A DNA stretch of 64,000 bases, taken from assembly GCF_028747785.1 (NCBI RefSeq), contig NZ_CP118158.1, positions 744,001-808,000 of the forward strand. Reading direction: 5' to 3'. Positions within the stretch are counted from its first letter, which is position 1. Every line of letters begins with the position of its first letter. The notes under the pieces are model-generated. The model did no database searches. It had not been told where the DNA came from and saw only the letters and a list, made by a program, of their open reading frames with translations. Positions 34,437 to 43,123 of the stretch are shown piece by piece. The position numbers were made by a program, and so were the translations under genes. The stretch is from Halosimplex aquaticum. GTDB taxonomy: Archaea > Halobacteriota > Halobacteria > Halobacteriales > Haloarculaceae.

Positions 34437-35582
34437 TCAATTGATAAACGATTCAATGCGGGTCATCGCTTCCTTGAGATCACCGAGGCCGGTCGCGTAG
34501 GAGACGCGTAGGTGACCCTGCCCGCCGGCCCCGAACACGTTGCCCGGGACGACCGCGACTCGCTCCTCTTCGAGGAGGGCTTCGGCGAAGGCGTCGCTGT
34601 CGTCCCACGGGCACTCGGGGAAGGCGTAGAAGGCGCCCGCGGCCGGGAAGCAGTCGATCCCCATCTCCTCGAACCGCGAGAGGACGAAGTTCCGGCGGCG
34701 GTCGTACTGGGCGCGCATCTCCCGGACCTCGTCGTCGCAGCTCTCCAGGGCCTCCACGGCGGCGTGCTGGGCGGTCGTCGGCGCCGACAGCATCGTGTAC
34801 TGGTGGATCCGGTTCATCGCCTCGGTGGCCGCTGGCGGCGCGAGCGCGTAGCCGAGTCGCAGGCCCGTCATCGCGTAGGCCTTCGAGAAGCCGTTGAAGA
34901 CGATGGTCCGCTCGCGCATCCCGGGCAGCGTCGCGATCGAGGCGTGGTCGTGCTCGTAGGTGAGCTCCGAGTATATCTCGTCCGAGAACACGAGCAGGTC
35001 GTGCTCGCGGGCGAACTCGGCGACCGGCTCCAGTTCTTCTCGCGTCATCGTCGCGCCGGTCGGGTTGTTCGGGTAGCACATGACGAGCGCGTCGGCCTCG
35101 GCGGCGCCGGACGACTCCAGCACTTCGCGGGTGAGTTTGAACTCGTCTGCGGCCCGCGTCGGCACGTCGATCACGTCGGCGCCCGCGAAGCGCGCGCCGG
35201 GCACGTACGAGACGTAACAGGGCTGGGCGATGGCGACCGAGTCGCCGTGGTCGAGGAACGCCCGGAACGCCAGATCGACGGCCTCGCTCGCGCCGGAGGT
35301 GACGAGGATCTCCTCGTCCGGGTCGTACTCCAGGCCGTATCGCTCGGACGCGTCGACGGCGATCCGGTCGCGTAGCTCCGACATCCCGCGGTTGGCCGTG
35401 TACGAGGTCTGCCCGCGCTCCAGGGAGGCGATGGCGGCGTCGCGGGCGGCCCACGGCGGGGCGAAGTCGGGTTCGCCGACGCCCAGCGAGATGATGTCGT
35501 CGTACTCCTCGGCGAGTTCGAAGAAGCGGCGGATGCCCGAGGGGGGTACCGAGGCGACGCGGTCGGTCGGGTCGAACGTCAT
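34437..35582 (-). CDS. Pyridoxal-phosphate aminotransferase (aspartate/aromatic type)
   Basis: 381 residues, fold type I. The PLP lysine is K234 in NGFSKAYAMTGLRLGYA, and the cofactor loop is CYPNNPTGA. The C-terminal RVSYATG holds the carboxylate-binding Arg. It differs from the enzyme at 4889. Its ATG overlaps the stop of the upstream Lrp-family regulator gene by four bases, so the regulator and enzyme are co-transcribed, which suggests the enzyme acts on an amino acid sensed by that regulator. Confidence 0.88.
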   Translation of the reverse strand: MTFDPTDRVASVPPSGIRRFFELAEEYDDIISLGVGEPDFAPPWAARDAAIASLERGQTSYTANRGMSELRDRIAVDASERYGLEYDPDEEILVTSGASEAVDLAFRAFLDHGDSVAIAQPCYVSYVPGARFAGADVIDVPTRAADEFKLTREVLESSGAAEADALVMCYPNNPTGATMTREELEPVAEFAREHDLLVFSDEIYSELTYEHDHASIATLPGMRERTIVFNGFSKAYAMTGLRLGYALAPPAATEAMNRIHQYTMLSAPTTAQHAAVEALESCDDEVREMRAQYDRRRNFVLSRFEEMGIDCFPAAGAFYAFPECPWDDSDAFAEALLEEERVAVVPGNVFGAGGQGHLRVSYATGLGDLKEAMTRIESFIN

Positions 35583-36067
35583 GGCGAGATCGACAGGCGG
35601 TCGTCGTCGTGGCCGTCCCCGAACTCGACGCCGCGCTCCTTGTAGCTCTCCATGATGTAGTGGGTCACCGTCTGGGTGATCTCGGGGACGGGCGCCACCT
35701 TCTCGCTGATGAACCGGGAGACCTCGCTCATCGAGTCGCCCTCGACCTCCATGGCGAAGTCGAAGTCGCCGCTGACCAGCCGGAGGCCCTGCACTTCGGG
35801 GAACTTCGCGAGGCGCTCGGCGATGTCGTCGTAGCCGGTCTCGCGGTCGAGGGTCACGTTCAACTCGACGGCCGCGCGGACGCGTTCGGGCTCGACCTTG
35901 TCCCAGTCGACGACGGCCTGGTAGCCCTTGATCACGCCCTCGCTCTCCAGCTCTTCGACGACCGCCTCGACGTCCGCTGCGTCGAGGCCGGTCTGTCGGG
36001 CCAGGTCCTCGGTCGAGTACCGCGCGTTCTCGCGGAGCAACGCCAGTATCTCCTCGCGGTCGCTCAT
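35579..36067 (-). CDS. Lrp/AsnC-family transcription regulator
   Basis: 162 residues. N-terminal HTH (EEILALLRENARYSTEDLAR, then TGLDAADVEAVVEELESEGV) and a C-terminal RAM ligand-binding domain with LVSGDFDFAMEVEGDSMSEV. A conserved haloarchaeal regulator of amino-acid metabolism is likely; the downstream overlapping aminotransferase gene supports this. Tail is acidic and short. Confidence 0.92.
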   Translation of the reverse strand: MSDREEILALLRENARYSTEDLARQTGLDAADVEAVVEELESEGVIKGYQAVVDWDKVEPERVRAAVELNVTLDRETGYDDIAERLAKFPEVQGLRLVSGDFDFAMEVEGDSMSEVSRFISEKVAPVPEITQTVTHYIMESYKERGVEFGDGHDDDRLSISP

Positions 36068-36140
36068 ACCTACCTACCGGCCCACTGCGAACAAAAGGGT
36101 TTCTCCATCCCGGGAGGGAGTCGCACGCTGCCGGGACATG

Positions 36141-36150
36141 CGGCTTTATC
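36141..36150 (+). promoter_or_regulatory. TATA box of the small winged-helix gene
   Basis: CGGCTTTATC, 26-35 bases before the ATG at 36176. Confidence 0.5.
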
Positions 36151-36175
36151 CGCACGTCTCACATAGGCGCTCAGT

Positions 36176-36514
36176 ATGCTCGATACCGACCCCTCCGACG
36201 ACGCGGGGGACGCCGCGGGCGGCTGGGCCTTCGTCGCCGACAGCGACGGGGCCGCGAAGCTGTTCGGGGCCCTCGTCGACCTGGACGCGGACGACACCTA
36301 CACCCGATCGGAACTCGCCGAACGCTCGGGCGTTCCGCTGAAGACGCTGTACCTGAACGACCTGATCGCGGCGTTCGTCGACCTCGGCGTCCTCGAAACC
36401 GAAGTCGCCCCGTCGGACGACGAGGGCGAACCGCGCTACCGCGTCGTCGCCGACTCCGACCTGCTGGCCGCCGCCGCGGCGTTCGAGGACGCCTATCGGT
36501 CCCGGACGGACTGA
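36176..36514 (+). CDS. Small winged-helix protein
   Basis: 112 residues. The middle (about 35-85) is a winged-helix pattern: FGALVDLDADDTYTRSELAE, then SGVPLKTLYLND, then LIAAFVDLGVLETEV and a YRVVAD wing. The ends are acidic. A transcription regulator is likely. No partner gene is adjacent in the same direction. Divergent from the Lrp gene. Confidence 0.75.
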   Translation: MLDTDPSDDAGDAAGGWAFVADSDGAAKLFGALVDLDADDTYTRSELAERSGVPLKTLYLNDLIAAFVDLGVLETEVAPSDDEGEPRYRVVADSDLLAAAAAFEDAYRSRTD

Positions 36515-36588
36515 ACGGCGGTCCAGCCGATTCCTCTCTCGCCGATTCCGCTCCCCTTCGACCCGCACAGCGGGCCCGCGACCGTCGA

Positions 36589-37389
36589 CTACTCGGCCGA
36601 CCGGGATCCCTCGAAGCCGTCGAGCCAGCCGGTGACCGCGGACTTCAGCGCGCCCGTCGTGCTCCCGACGTGGAGGATCTGGTAGCCGTTCTCGGCCTTC
36701 TCGTTGACGTCGTCCATCCCGAAGCCGAGACCCCCCAGGGCCACGTCGGCGTCGACGGCCGTCGAGCGGACCCGTTCGATCCCCTCGCTGACCTCGTCGT
36801 GGTCGAGTTCGCCGGGGTGGCCGAGCGACACCGAGAGGTCGAGCGGACCGGCGAAGACGAAGTCGAGTTCCGGGACCGCGACGATGTCGTCGATGGCGTC
36901 GACGGCTTCCCGGTTCTCGATGGTCACGCCGAAGAAGACCTCCTCGTCCTCCGTCGCGACGTAGTCCTCGGCGAGCCCCCAGCGACGCGCTCGCGGGTTC
37001 GCCATGCCGCGGTCGCCCGGTTCGCCGTCGTACTCGAAGCGGGCCGCCCGCGCCGCCCGCTCGACTTCCTCGGCGTCCTGCACGCGCGAGAGGAAGACGT
37101 TTCTGACGCCGGCGTCCAGCACTTTCCGGACGAGCGCCGGCTCTGTCGTCGGGACGCGCGCGAGGACTTCCGTGCCCGTCCCCTCGGCGGCGCGGAGCAG
37201 TCCCTCGACCGCGTTCGCGTCCCACGGGCTCGGGCCGCCGTGTTCGAAGTCGATCCAGACGAAGTCGACGCCCAGTTCCCCGTAGAACTCGATCAGCGTC
37301 GGGCTGTACGTGTTGTCGAGGACGCCCAGGGCGACCTCGCCGGCTTCGACTCTGTCCTTGACCGCGTTCGCTCGGTGGTCGTCGACCAT
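36589..37389 (-). CDS. HpcH/HpaI-family aldolase
   Basis: 266 residues. A class II aldolase cleaving 2-keto-3-deoxy sugar acids or similar compounds. Conserved segments: WIDFEHGGPSPW (substrate site), VTIENREAVD with the metal-binding Glu and FVFAGPLDLSVSLG with the metal-binding Asp. The typical Arg-containing RVPTTEPALVRK is present. Substrate undetermined; 2-dehydro-3-deoxy acids are likely. A TATA-like CACTATTAGG is about 30 bases upstream. It is near a sugar dehydrogenase and an SDR gene but in a separate unit. Confidence 0.85.
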   Translation of the reverse strand: MVDDHRANAVKDRVEAGEVALGVLDNTYSPTLIEFYGELGVDFVWIDFEHGGPSPWDANAVEGLLRAAEGTGTEVLARVPTTEPALVRKVLDAGVRNVFLSRVQDAEEVERAARAARFEYDGEPGDRGMANPRARRWGLAEDYVATEDEEVFFGVTIENREAVDAIDDIVAVPELDFVFAGPLDLSVSLGHPGELDHDEVSEGIERVRSTAVDADVALGGLGFGMDDVNEKAENGYQILHVGSTTGALKSAVTGWLDGFEGSRSAE

Positions 37390-37508
37390 AGGTCCCCATC
37401 GGCCGTCGTCTCCCTAATAGTGGTGCAGGCATCGGCCGGAGCCGTCGCGCGCACGGCGGGCCCCCCACCCAAAACGTCATTCTCCCGGCCTCCGTACCCC
37501 CGCCCGTC

Positions 37509-38072
37509 ATGGTCGCACTCGACTCCGAGGAAGACGCGCTCGACCGCGGCGACGCCGCACCGGACTTCGAACTGCCCGGCGTGGACGGGGAGACCCACGC
37601 CCTCGACGACTTCGCCGACAACGAGGCGCTGTTGCTCGTGTTCACCTGTAACCACTGTCCGTACGCCCAGGCGAAGTTCGACGAGCTGAACGCCCTCGCC
37701 GACGAGTACGACGTGGCCGTCGTCGGGATCAACCCCAACGACGCCGAGGAGTACCCCGAGGACTCCGTCGAGAAGATGGAGGAGTACGTCGAGCGCGGCG
37801 AGGTGCAGTACGACGCCTACCTGCGCGACGAGAGCCAGGAGGTCGCTGCCGCTTACGGCGCGACCTGCACGCCCGACCCGTTCCTCTTCGAGGAGGTCGA
37901 CGGCGAGTTCCGCCTCGCCTACCACGGCCGGCTGGACGACGCGCTCAACCCCGACGACGAGCCGACCGAGCGGGAGATGAAGGACCTCGTCGACCGCCTG
38001 CTCGCCGGCGAGGACATCGATGACGAGTTCAAACCGAGTCGCGGCTGCTCGATCAAGTGGAAAGACGAGTAG
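37509..38072 (+). CDS. Thioredoxin-fold redox protein (AhpC/TSA-redoxin type)
   Basis: 187 residues. The redox motif CNHCPYAQAKFDEL is at about residues 44-57, an atypical CxxC with His-Asn, preceded by FELPGVDGETHALDDF as in redoxin domains. A second Cys-Thr-Pro (ATCTPDPFLFEE) forms the cis-Pro region. It likely reduces peroxides or proteins in the cytosol. No partner gene seen. Start is natural and follows an intergenic gap. Confidence 0.85.
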   Translation: MVALDSEEDALDRGDAAPDFELPGVDGETHALDDFADNEALLLVFTCNHCPYAQAKFDELNALADEYDVAVVGINPNDAEEYPEDSVEKMEEYVERGEVQYDAYLRDESQEVAAAYGATCTPDPFLFEEVDGEFRLAYHGRLDDALNPDDEPTEREMKDLVDRLLAGEDIDDEFKPSRGCSIKWKDE

Positions 38073-38102
38073 GGGATCGGGAACCGCAGCGCGGCCGAAC
38101 GC

Positions 38103-39323
38103 TCAGGGCAGGTCGAGCGGCGCCGACGCGTAGCGGATCTCACAGCGGCCGTCGGCGACGTGCGTCGAGGTCAGCTGGAGTAACTTTTCGCCGTCGGCCG
38201 ACGGCAGCAGCGGCGTCGTCCAGCCGACCGTCCCGTGGCCGGCGTCGAACTCGTCTTCGAACGCGAGCGGTGCCGACACGCGGTCCCAGTCGTCGAAGTC
38301 CTCGAAGTCGGTCGTCGCGAGGAGCGTCTCCCCGCTCCCGGACGCCTGCTCGTTCGCGTCGGTCCGGAGCGTCTTCGCCGACGCCACGACGGCCCCGTCG
38401 GCACGGTCCGGATCGGCAGCCCCGTCGGAACCACCGGCGGGCGTCCAGGTCACGTACGGGCCGTTCGTGAGTTGCTCGCCCTCGTCGGTCTCGACCGGTG
38501 ATCCGAGGTCTTCGGGGTCTCCCCAGTCGCGACCGTCCGGCGACGTCTTGACGAAGACGCCGCCCTCCTCGCCCGGACCGACGACCTCGAAGGTCAGCAC
38601 GTACCGGCCATCCGGGAGTCGCGTGACAACGGGCATCCCCGGCCGGTCCTCGCCGTTGGGGACGACCGCGTCGAAGACCTCCGCTTCCCACGTCTGTCCC
38701 CCGTCGACCGAGCGCCGGTGACCGACGAGCTGGTTGTATCCCTCGTCGCTGTGGCGTTCGTCCGCGAAGTAGCAGACGAGTTCGCGGTCGGCGTCGAGCG
38801 CGAACTCGGGTTCCCAGACCGGCGTCTCGCCGGCCTGCGGGACGGCGCGGCCGCCCTCGGCGACCGTGCTGACGTAGGACCACGAACGGCCGCCGTCCTC
38901 GCTCGCGTACACGTCGATTTTGGTCTGCGAGCGGTCGTCCGGGATCGAGTTGCCGGCGGCCAGCACCGTGCCGGCCTCCCACGGGCCGACTGACTCGGGC
39001 AGTTCGAACAGGACCGGCTGGTAGCGCAGGCCCCAGCCGTTCTCGGTGTCGCGGACGGCCGAGAACGGCTCCCAGGTCTCGCCGCCGTCGGTGCTCCGGT
39101 AGATCGGGAAGTACGGCTGGTCCTCGGGGACGGCGTCGTCCACCTCCTCGGCGAACGGGTCGGGACAGTCCGGGTCGGCGCTCGCGTAGTGCTCGAACGT
39201 CGCGAGCAGCGTCTCGCCGTCGGTGTCGTCGTGCAGCAGCCGCTCGACGCGCGGGTACATCGCGCCCGCGCCCGGCGCCTCGGCTGGCGGCTCGTACAAC
39301 ACGTTTCCGTCACGTCCTGTCAT
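38103..39323 (-). CDS. Sialidase-like BNR (Asp-box) beta-propeller protein
   Basis: 406 residues, with at least three Asp boxes (S-x-D-x-G-x-x-W): STDGGETWEPF, SEDGGRSWSYV and SVDGGQTWEAE, plus SPDGRDWGDP. They mark blades of a six-bladed propeller as in sialidases. An N-terminal PRVERLL could hold the catalytic-site Arg. No signal peptide is visible, so it is cytosolic. The start MTGRDGNV at 39323 has a TATA-like GATCTATGG 24-33 bases upstream; an ATG nine codons earlier would overlap this box. Activity unproven. Confidence 0.8.
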   Translation of the reverse strand: MTGRDGNVLYEPPAEAPGAGAMYPRVERLLHDDTDGETLLATFEHYASADPDCPDPFAEEVDDAVPEDQPYFPIYRSTDGGETWEPFSAVRDTENGWGLRYQPVLFELPESVGPWEAGTVLAAGNSIPDDRSQTKIDVYASEDGGRSWSYVSTVAEGGRAVPQAGETPVWEPEFALDADRELVCYFADERHSDEGYNQLVGHRRSVDGGQTWEAEVFDAVVPNGEDRPGMPVVTRLPDGRYVLTFEVVGPGEEGGVFVKTSPDGRDWGDPEDLGSPVETDEGEQLTNGPYVTWTPAGGSDGAADPDRADGAVVASAKTLRTDANEQASGSGETLLATTDFEDFDDWDRVSAPLAFEDEFDAGHGTVGWTTPLLPSADGEKLLQLTSTHVADGRCEIRYASAPLDLP

Positions 39324-39375
39324 ACTCTCCCTCACCACATCCGGTACCATAGATCCCGGGGATCCGGAGCGGAAA

Positions 39376-39385
39376 GCTACAAAGG
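39376..39385 (+). promoter_or_regulatory. TATA box of the SDR gene
   Basis: GCTACAAAGG, 23-32 bases before the ATG. It lies in the short region shared with the divergent BNR gene. Confidence 0.45.
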
Positions 39386-39407
39386 GACCCACGCCGGGAA
39401 TCGACGT

Positions 39408-40235
39408 ATGGGAACTGTGAACTACGACTTCTCGGACGAGACGGTGATCGTGACCGGCGGGACCTCCGGCATCGGCCGCGAGGTCGCGCTTCGCTACGGC
39501 GAGGCGGGCGCGACCGTGATCAACGCCGACATGCGCGAGGAACCGAAGGAAGACGACCTCTCGGCGCCGACCCACAAGGCCATCGAGGACGCGGGCGGCG
39601 AGGCCACCTACGTCGAGACGGACGTCTCCGACCCCGAGCAGGTCGGCTCGGTGGTCGAGGCCGCCCGCGAGTTCGGCGGCGTCGACGTAATGGTCAACAA
39701 CGCCGGCATCTACCGCGACGCCGCGCTCACCGAGACCGACGCCGACGAGTTCGACCAAGTGATGGCCATCAACGTCCGCGGCGTCTTCGCCGGCTGCCGC
39801 GCCGCCGCCCGTGACATGCTCGACCGCGGCGTCGAGGGCTCTATCGTCAACACCGCCTCGATCAGCTCCGAGTACGCCCAGCTCGGCCACACGATGTACG
39901 ACGCCTCGAAGGGCGCCGTGATGATGATCACCCGCGTCGCCGCGCTCGAACTCGCGCGTCACGACATCCGCGTCAACGCCGTCGCGCCGGGCATCATCCG
40001 CACCACCTTCGGCCAGGGCAACCCCGACGTCGACGAGGAACTCGGCGACGGCTTCCTGCTCGACGACGCCGACCTGCCGGACCTGCGCGGCCAGGACATC
40101 GAGCCGACCGTCCCGATGGGCCGCATGGCGACGCCCGACGAGGTCGCCGGCGCGTACCTCTTCCTCGCTTCCGACGACGCCTCGTACGTCAACGGCCACC
40201 TCCTCTACGTCGACGGCGGTTACCAGATTCTCTAA
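39408..40235 (+). CDS. Short-chain dehydrogenase/reductase (SDR)
   Basis: 275 residues, classical SDR. Nucleotide-binding TGGTSGIG is at about residues 16-23, VNNAG follows, and the catalytic Ser-Tyr-Lys set lies in NTASISSEYAQLG and MYDASKG. The C-terminus VDGGYQIL is typical. NAD(P) and substrate are not certain; an L-fuconate or sugar-like alcohol is possible. A repeat element begins at its 3' end (40236). Confidence 0.88.
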   Translation: MGTVNYDFSDETVIVTGGTSGIGREVALRYGEAGATVINADMREEPKEDDLSAPTHKAIEDAGGEATYVETDVSDPEQVGSVVEAAREFGGVDVMVNNAGIYRDAALTETDADEFDQVMAINVRGVFAGCRAAARDMLDRGVEGSIVNTASISSEYAQLGHTMYDASKGAVMMITRVAALELARHDIRVNAVAPGIIRTTFGQGNPDVDEELGDGFLLDDADLPDLRGQDIEPTVPMGRMATPDEVAGAYLFLASDDASYVNGHLLYVDGGYQIL

Positions 40236-40369
40236 ACCATCTTTTTCGCCGGGGGGTCGCTCACTGCGTTCGCGACCCCCCGACCAAAAACATGGGTGAA
40301 AAAAAGCCGCATCTCGGCCTTCGGCCTCGATGCGGTGAACCGGCGCCTTCGGCGCCGGATGCTTAGTAG
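40236..40369 (+). repeat. Dispersed three-hairpin element, copy B
   Basis: ACCATCTTTTTCG, hairpin 1 (CGGGGGGTCGC pairing with GCGACCCCCCG), spacer CCAAAAACATGGGTGAAAA and extra As, hairpin 2 (GCCGCATC with GATGCGG around GGCC pairs), TGAAC, hairpin 3 (CGGCGCC pairing with GGCGCCG), then GATGCTTAGTA. Starts one base after the SDR stop, in the same orientation as copy A. Confidence 0.82.
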
Positions 40370-40388
40370 CCCGTCACCGCTATTCCGT

Positions 40389-41459
40389 TCACAGATCGAG
40401 TTCGACGCGCTGGCCGCTCTCGGCGGACTCGTAGAGAGCTTCGATGGCGCGCATGTCGACGAGGCCGTGTTCGCCGTCGGGTTCGGGGTCGAGACCGCGC
40501 TGGAGATAGTTGGCGAAGTACTCGAACTCCTCGTGCATCTGGTCGACCGGTTCCGGCCGGTACTCGCCCTCGATGTCCGGTCCGGACACCCGGAGCACCT
40601 TTCTCGTGGTCGGGAAGAACAGCCCGTCGATGCTCAGTTCGCCCTCGGTACCGACGAACCGGAGGGTCGAGGCCAGTGTCGCGCTGTGGGTGACCGTACA
40701 CGACGCGAGTTTACCCTCGGGGAACTCCAGTTGGAACGCCGCGTGCTCGTCGGTTCCCTCGTAGGCCGGCTGTTCGGACTCCGTCCGGGCGTACACCGCC
40801 TGGGGGTCCTCCTCCAGGATGAACCGGATCGTGTTCAGCGGGTAGATCCCGATGTCGTTGAGCGTCGTCCCGCCGGCCAGATCGGGGTCGAACCGCCAGC
40901 TCGTCTCGTCCACGGCGTCGAGGATCGTGTCCGACATGTGCCCGAGTATCGAGACGACGTCGCCGATGGCGCCGTTTTGAATCAGTTCCCTGGCGCGGCG
41001 AACCGTTGGTTCCGTCTGGAGTCGGTAGGCGACCATCAGCGGCACGTCCGTCTCCCGGCAGGCGTCGACGGTCGCCCGGGCGTCCTCGACGGTCGCTTCC
41101 AGGGGCTTCTCGCAGAGGACCGCCTTGTCGTGTTCGGCCGCGGCTTCGACGTTGTCGCGGTGGAGTCCGTTCGGCGTGCAGATGTACACCGCGTCGTAGG
41201 CGTCGGTCGCCGCGCCGTCGGCCCACTCGTCGTAGGTGAGCGTCGCCTCGATCCCGTCCATCTGGGCCGCGACGTCCTCGGCCTTCTCCGTGCTGGAACT
41301 GACCAGGACCGTCGTCGTGCAGTACTCAGCGTCTTCGACGGCGGGGATCGCCTGCTCGCGCGTCCACCACCCGAGTCCGACCATGGCGAACCGGATCGGG
41401 TCGGCGTCGGTTGGCTCCTCCCAGTCGCGGGCACTGAAGCTGTCGAGGTCGATCTCCAT
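40389..41459 (-). CDS. gfo6: Gfo/Idh/MocA-family sugar dehydrogenase (Gfo6/XacA type)
   Basis: 356 residues. Rossmann domain with FAMVGLGWWTREQAIPAV, the catalytic-site CEKPLEATVEDA and the substrate-side NDIGIYPLNTIRF. The overall sequence closely follows haloarchaeal NADP-dependent D-xylose 1-dehydrogenases, giving a first step of oxidative pentose degradation. The start MEIDLDSF is 12 codons inside the open frame and fits family length. No xylonate dehydratase is nearby. Confidence 0.85.
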   Translation of the reverse strand: MEIDLDSFSARDWEEPTDADPIRFAMVGLGWWTREQAIPAVEDAEYCTTTVLVSSSTEKAEDVAAQMDGIEATLTYDEWADGAATDAYDAVYICTPNGLHRDNVEAAAEHDKAVLCEKPLEATVEDARATVDACRETDVPLMVAYRLQTEPTVRRARELIQNGAIGDVVSILGHMSDTILDAVDETSWRFDPDLAGGTTLNDIGIYPLNTIRFILEEDPQAVYARTESEQPAYEGTDEHAAFQLEFPEGKLASCTVTHSATLASTLRFVGTEGELSIDGLFFPTTRKVLRVSGPDIEGEYRPEPVDQMHEEFEYFANYLQRGLDPEPDGEHGLVDMRAIEALYESAESGQRVELDL

Positions 41460-41593
41460 GAGCGAGAATCGCCCCGCACGACAGATAATACTCACGCACG
41501 AGGAGCCACTGCCGGGACACTCGCCCGACCGCAGAACGTCGTCCGACGGACCGGAGCCATAACAGCAAAGTACGGACCCGCGGAGTTGCGGGT

Positions 41594-42571
41594 ATGAAGG
41601 CGACCGCGAAGGCCCACCCGATCCAGGGACTGGTGAAGTACCACGGGATGCGCGACGAGGAACTCCGCCATCCGTACCACGACTCCATCAGCCTCTGCAC
41701 CGCGCCGAGTCACACGAAGACCACGGTCGAGTTCGACCCCGACCGCGAGGCAGACGAGTACGTCGTCGACGGCGAGCCCGTCGAGGGCAAGGGCGCCGAC
41801 CGCATCCGGAGCGTCGTCGACGAGGTCCGCGACCGGGCCGGCATCGACCACCGCGTCCGGTTCGCCTCGGAGAACTCCTTCCCGACAAACATCGGCTTCG
41901 GCTCCTCGGCCTCCGGGTTCGCCGCGGCCGCGATGGCCCTCTCGGAGGCCGCGGGACTGGATCTGTCCCGCCCGGAGGTCTCCGCTATCGCCCGCCGCGG
42001 GTCCGCCTCGGCCGCCCGCGCCGTCACCGGCGCCTACTCGCACCTCCGCACGGGCACCGACGACGAAGACTGTCGCTCGGAGCGGATCGAGGTCGCGGAC
42101 GAACTGGAAGCGGAGGTCCGCGTCGTCGCCGGGATGGTCCCCAGCTACAAGGAGACCGACTCCGCCCACGCCGAGGCCGCCGAGAGCCACATGTTCGAGG
42201 GGCGGATGGCCCACATCCACGGCCAGATCGCGAAGATGCGCGGGGAGCTGCGCGACGGCGACTTCGACGCCGCCTTCGAGCGGGCCGAGCACGACTCGCT
42301 GTCGCTGGCGGCGACGACGATGACCGGCCCCTCCGGGTGGGTCTACTGGCAGCCCCGCACCATCGAGATCTTCAACGCCGTCCGCGAACTCCGCGAGGAC
42401 GACGTGCCCGTCTACTTCTCCGTCGACACCGGCGCGAGCGTCTACGTCAACACCACCGCCGAGCATGTCGACCGCGTCGAGGAGGTCGTCGCCGACTGCG
42501 GCGTCGACACCCGGGTCTGGGAGGTCGGCGGCCCGGCGCAGATCCTCGACGAGAGCGAAGCGCTGTTCTGA
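41594..42571 (+). CDS. mvaD: Phosphomevalonate decarboxylase (haloarchaeal MvaD)
   Basis: 325 residues, GHMP-kinase fold. The phosphate-binding loop is PTNIGFGSSASGFAAAAMAL; the N-terminal KATAKAHPIQGLVKYHG and DSISLCTAPSHTKT segments set the active site. In Haloferax volcanii the equivalent enzyme decarboxylates phosphomevalonate to isopentenyl phosphate, an archaeal branch of the mevalonate pathway for lipid and carotenoid synthesis. A TATA-like CAAAGTACGG lies about 25 bases upstream. Confidence 0.92.
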   Translation: MKATAKAHPIQGLVKYHGMRDEELRHPYHDSISLCTAPSHTKTTVEFDPDREADEYVVDGEPVEGKGADRIRSVVDEVRDRAGIDHRVRFASENSFPTNIGFGSSASGFAAAAMALSEAAGLDLSRPEVSAIARRGSASAARAVTGAYSHLRTGTDDEDCRSERIEVADELEAEVRVVAGMVPSYKETDSAHAEAAESHMFEGRMAHIHGQIAKMRGELRDGDFDAAFERAEHDSLSLAATTMTGPSGWVYWQPRTIEIFNAVRELREDDVPVYFSVDTGASVYVNTTAEHVDRVEEVVADCGVDTRVWEVGGPAQILDESEALF

Positions 42572-42596
42572 GTCCCGGCGTTCGAGCCCCGTCCGG

Positions 42597-43019
42597 TCAG
42601 GGTGTGCGGTGGCCCACGCTGTCGCCGTCCTCGGACGCGAAGTCGCTGCCGTCACCGGCGATATCGGTCGCGCCCTCGCTCGCGGTCGTCGCTTCCGCTC
42701 CGATCCCGTCGTCTCCGGTATCGATCCCGTCGTCTCCGGTATCGATCCCGTCGTCGGTTCCGTCGCCGATTCCGTCGTCTCCGTCACCGATCCCGCCGCC
42801 GTCGCCGATCCCGTCGTCTCCGCCGGCGATCCCGTCGGTTTCGGCTTCGGTGTCGCCGCTCGATCCGCTGCTGTCGGACGATCCGGGCGTGTCACCTCCG
42901 CCGAGACCGTCTTCGGCCTCCGCTGTCTCGTTGTCGGCGGCCGGTCCGGCTTCGCCGCAACCGGCGAGACCCGCCGCTACGAAGGCTCCGACGGCCGCGA
43001 CGAATCGTCTCCGTCTCAT
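42597..43019 (-). CDS. Small Asp/Gly-rich Tat lipoprotein
   Basis: 140 residues. MRRRRFVAAVGAFVAAGLAG ends at a lipobox LAGC (Cys21), giving a Tat lipoprotein. The mature part is almost wholly low complexity, with repeats of GDDGIG and TGDDGID types, rich in Asp, Gly, Ser and Glu. It may be a flexible, Ca-binding or acidic surface spacer. The DNA beneath has near-identical 18-21-base units (42699-42842), so it is prone to repeat length change. Converges on mvaD (26-base gap). Confidence 0.75.
   Translation of the reverse strand: MRRRRFVAAVGAFVAAGLAGCGEAGPAADNETAEAEDGLGGGDTPGSSDSSGSSGDTEAETDGIAGGDDGIGDGGGIGDGDDGIGDGTDDGIDTGDDGIDTGDDGIGAEATTASEGATDIAGDGSDFASEDGDSVGHRTP
42699..42842 (+). repeat. 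Imperfect tandem coding repeats within the Tat lipoprotein
   Basis: Units of GATCCCGTCGTCTCCGGTATC and related 15-21-base versions, coding for GDDGI repeats on the minus strand. Two adjacent units are identical. Confidence 0.7.
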
Positions 43020-43123
43020 ACTCTCTCTGAACGTCGACTACCCCGCATACGGGCATCCCCCTTCGGGTTGCCCCTGAAAGCCGTCGAACTCTGCCAGGGA
43101 GACCGCGCGTTCGGGCGCTGGAA

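Noticed and set aside
42699..42842. Possible CRISPR-like repeat array
   Set aside because: Repeats are contiguous, short and in frame with a coding sequence. There are no unique spacers and no cas genes.
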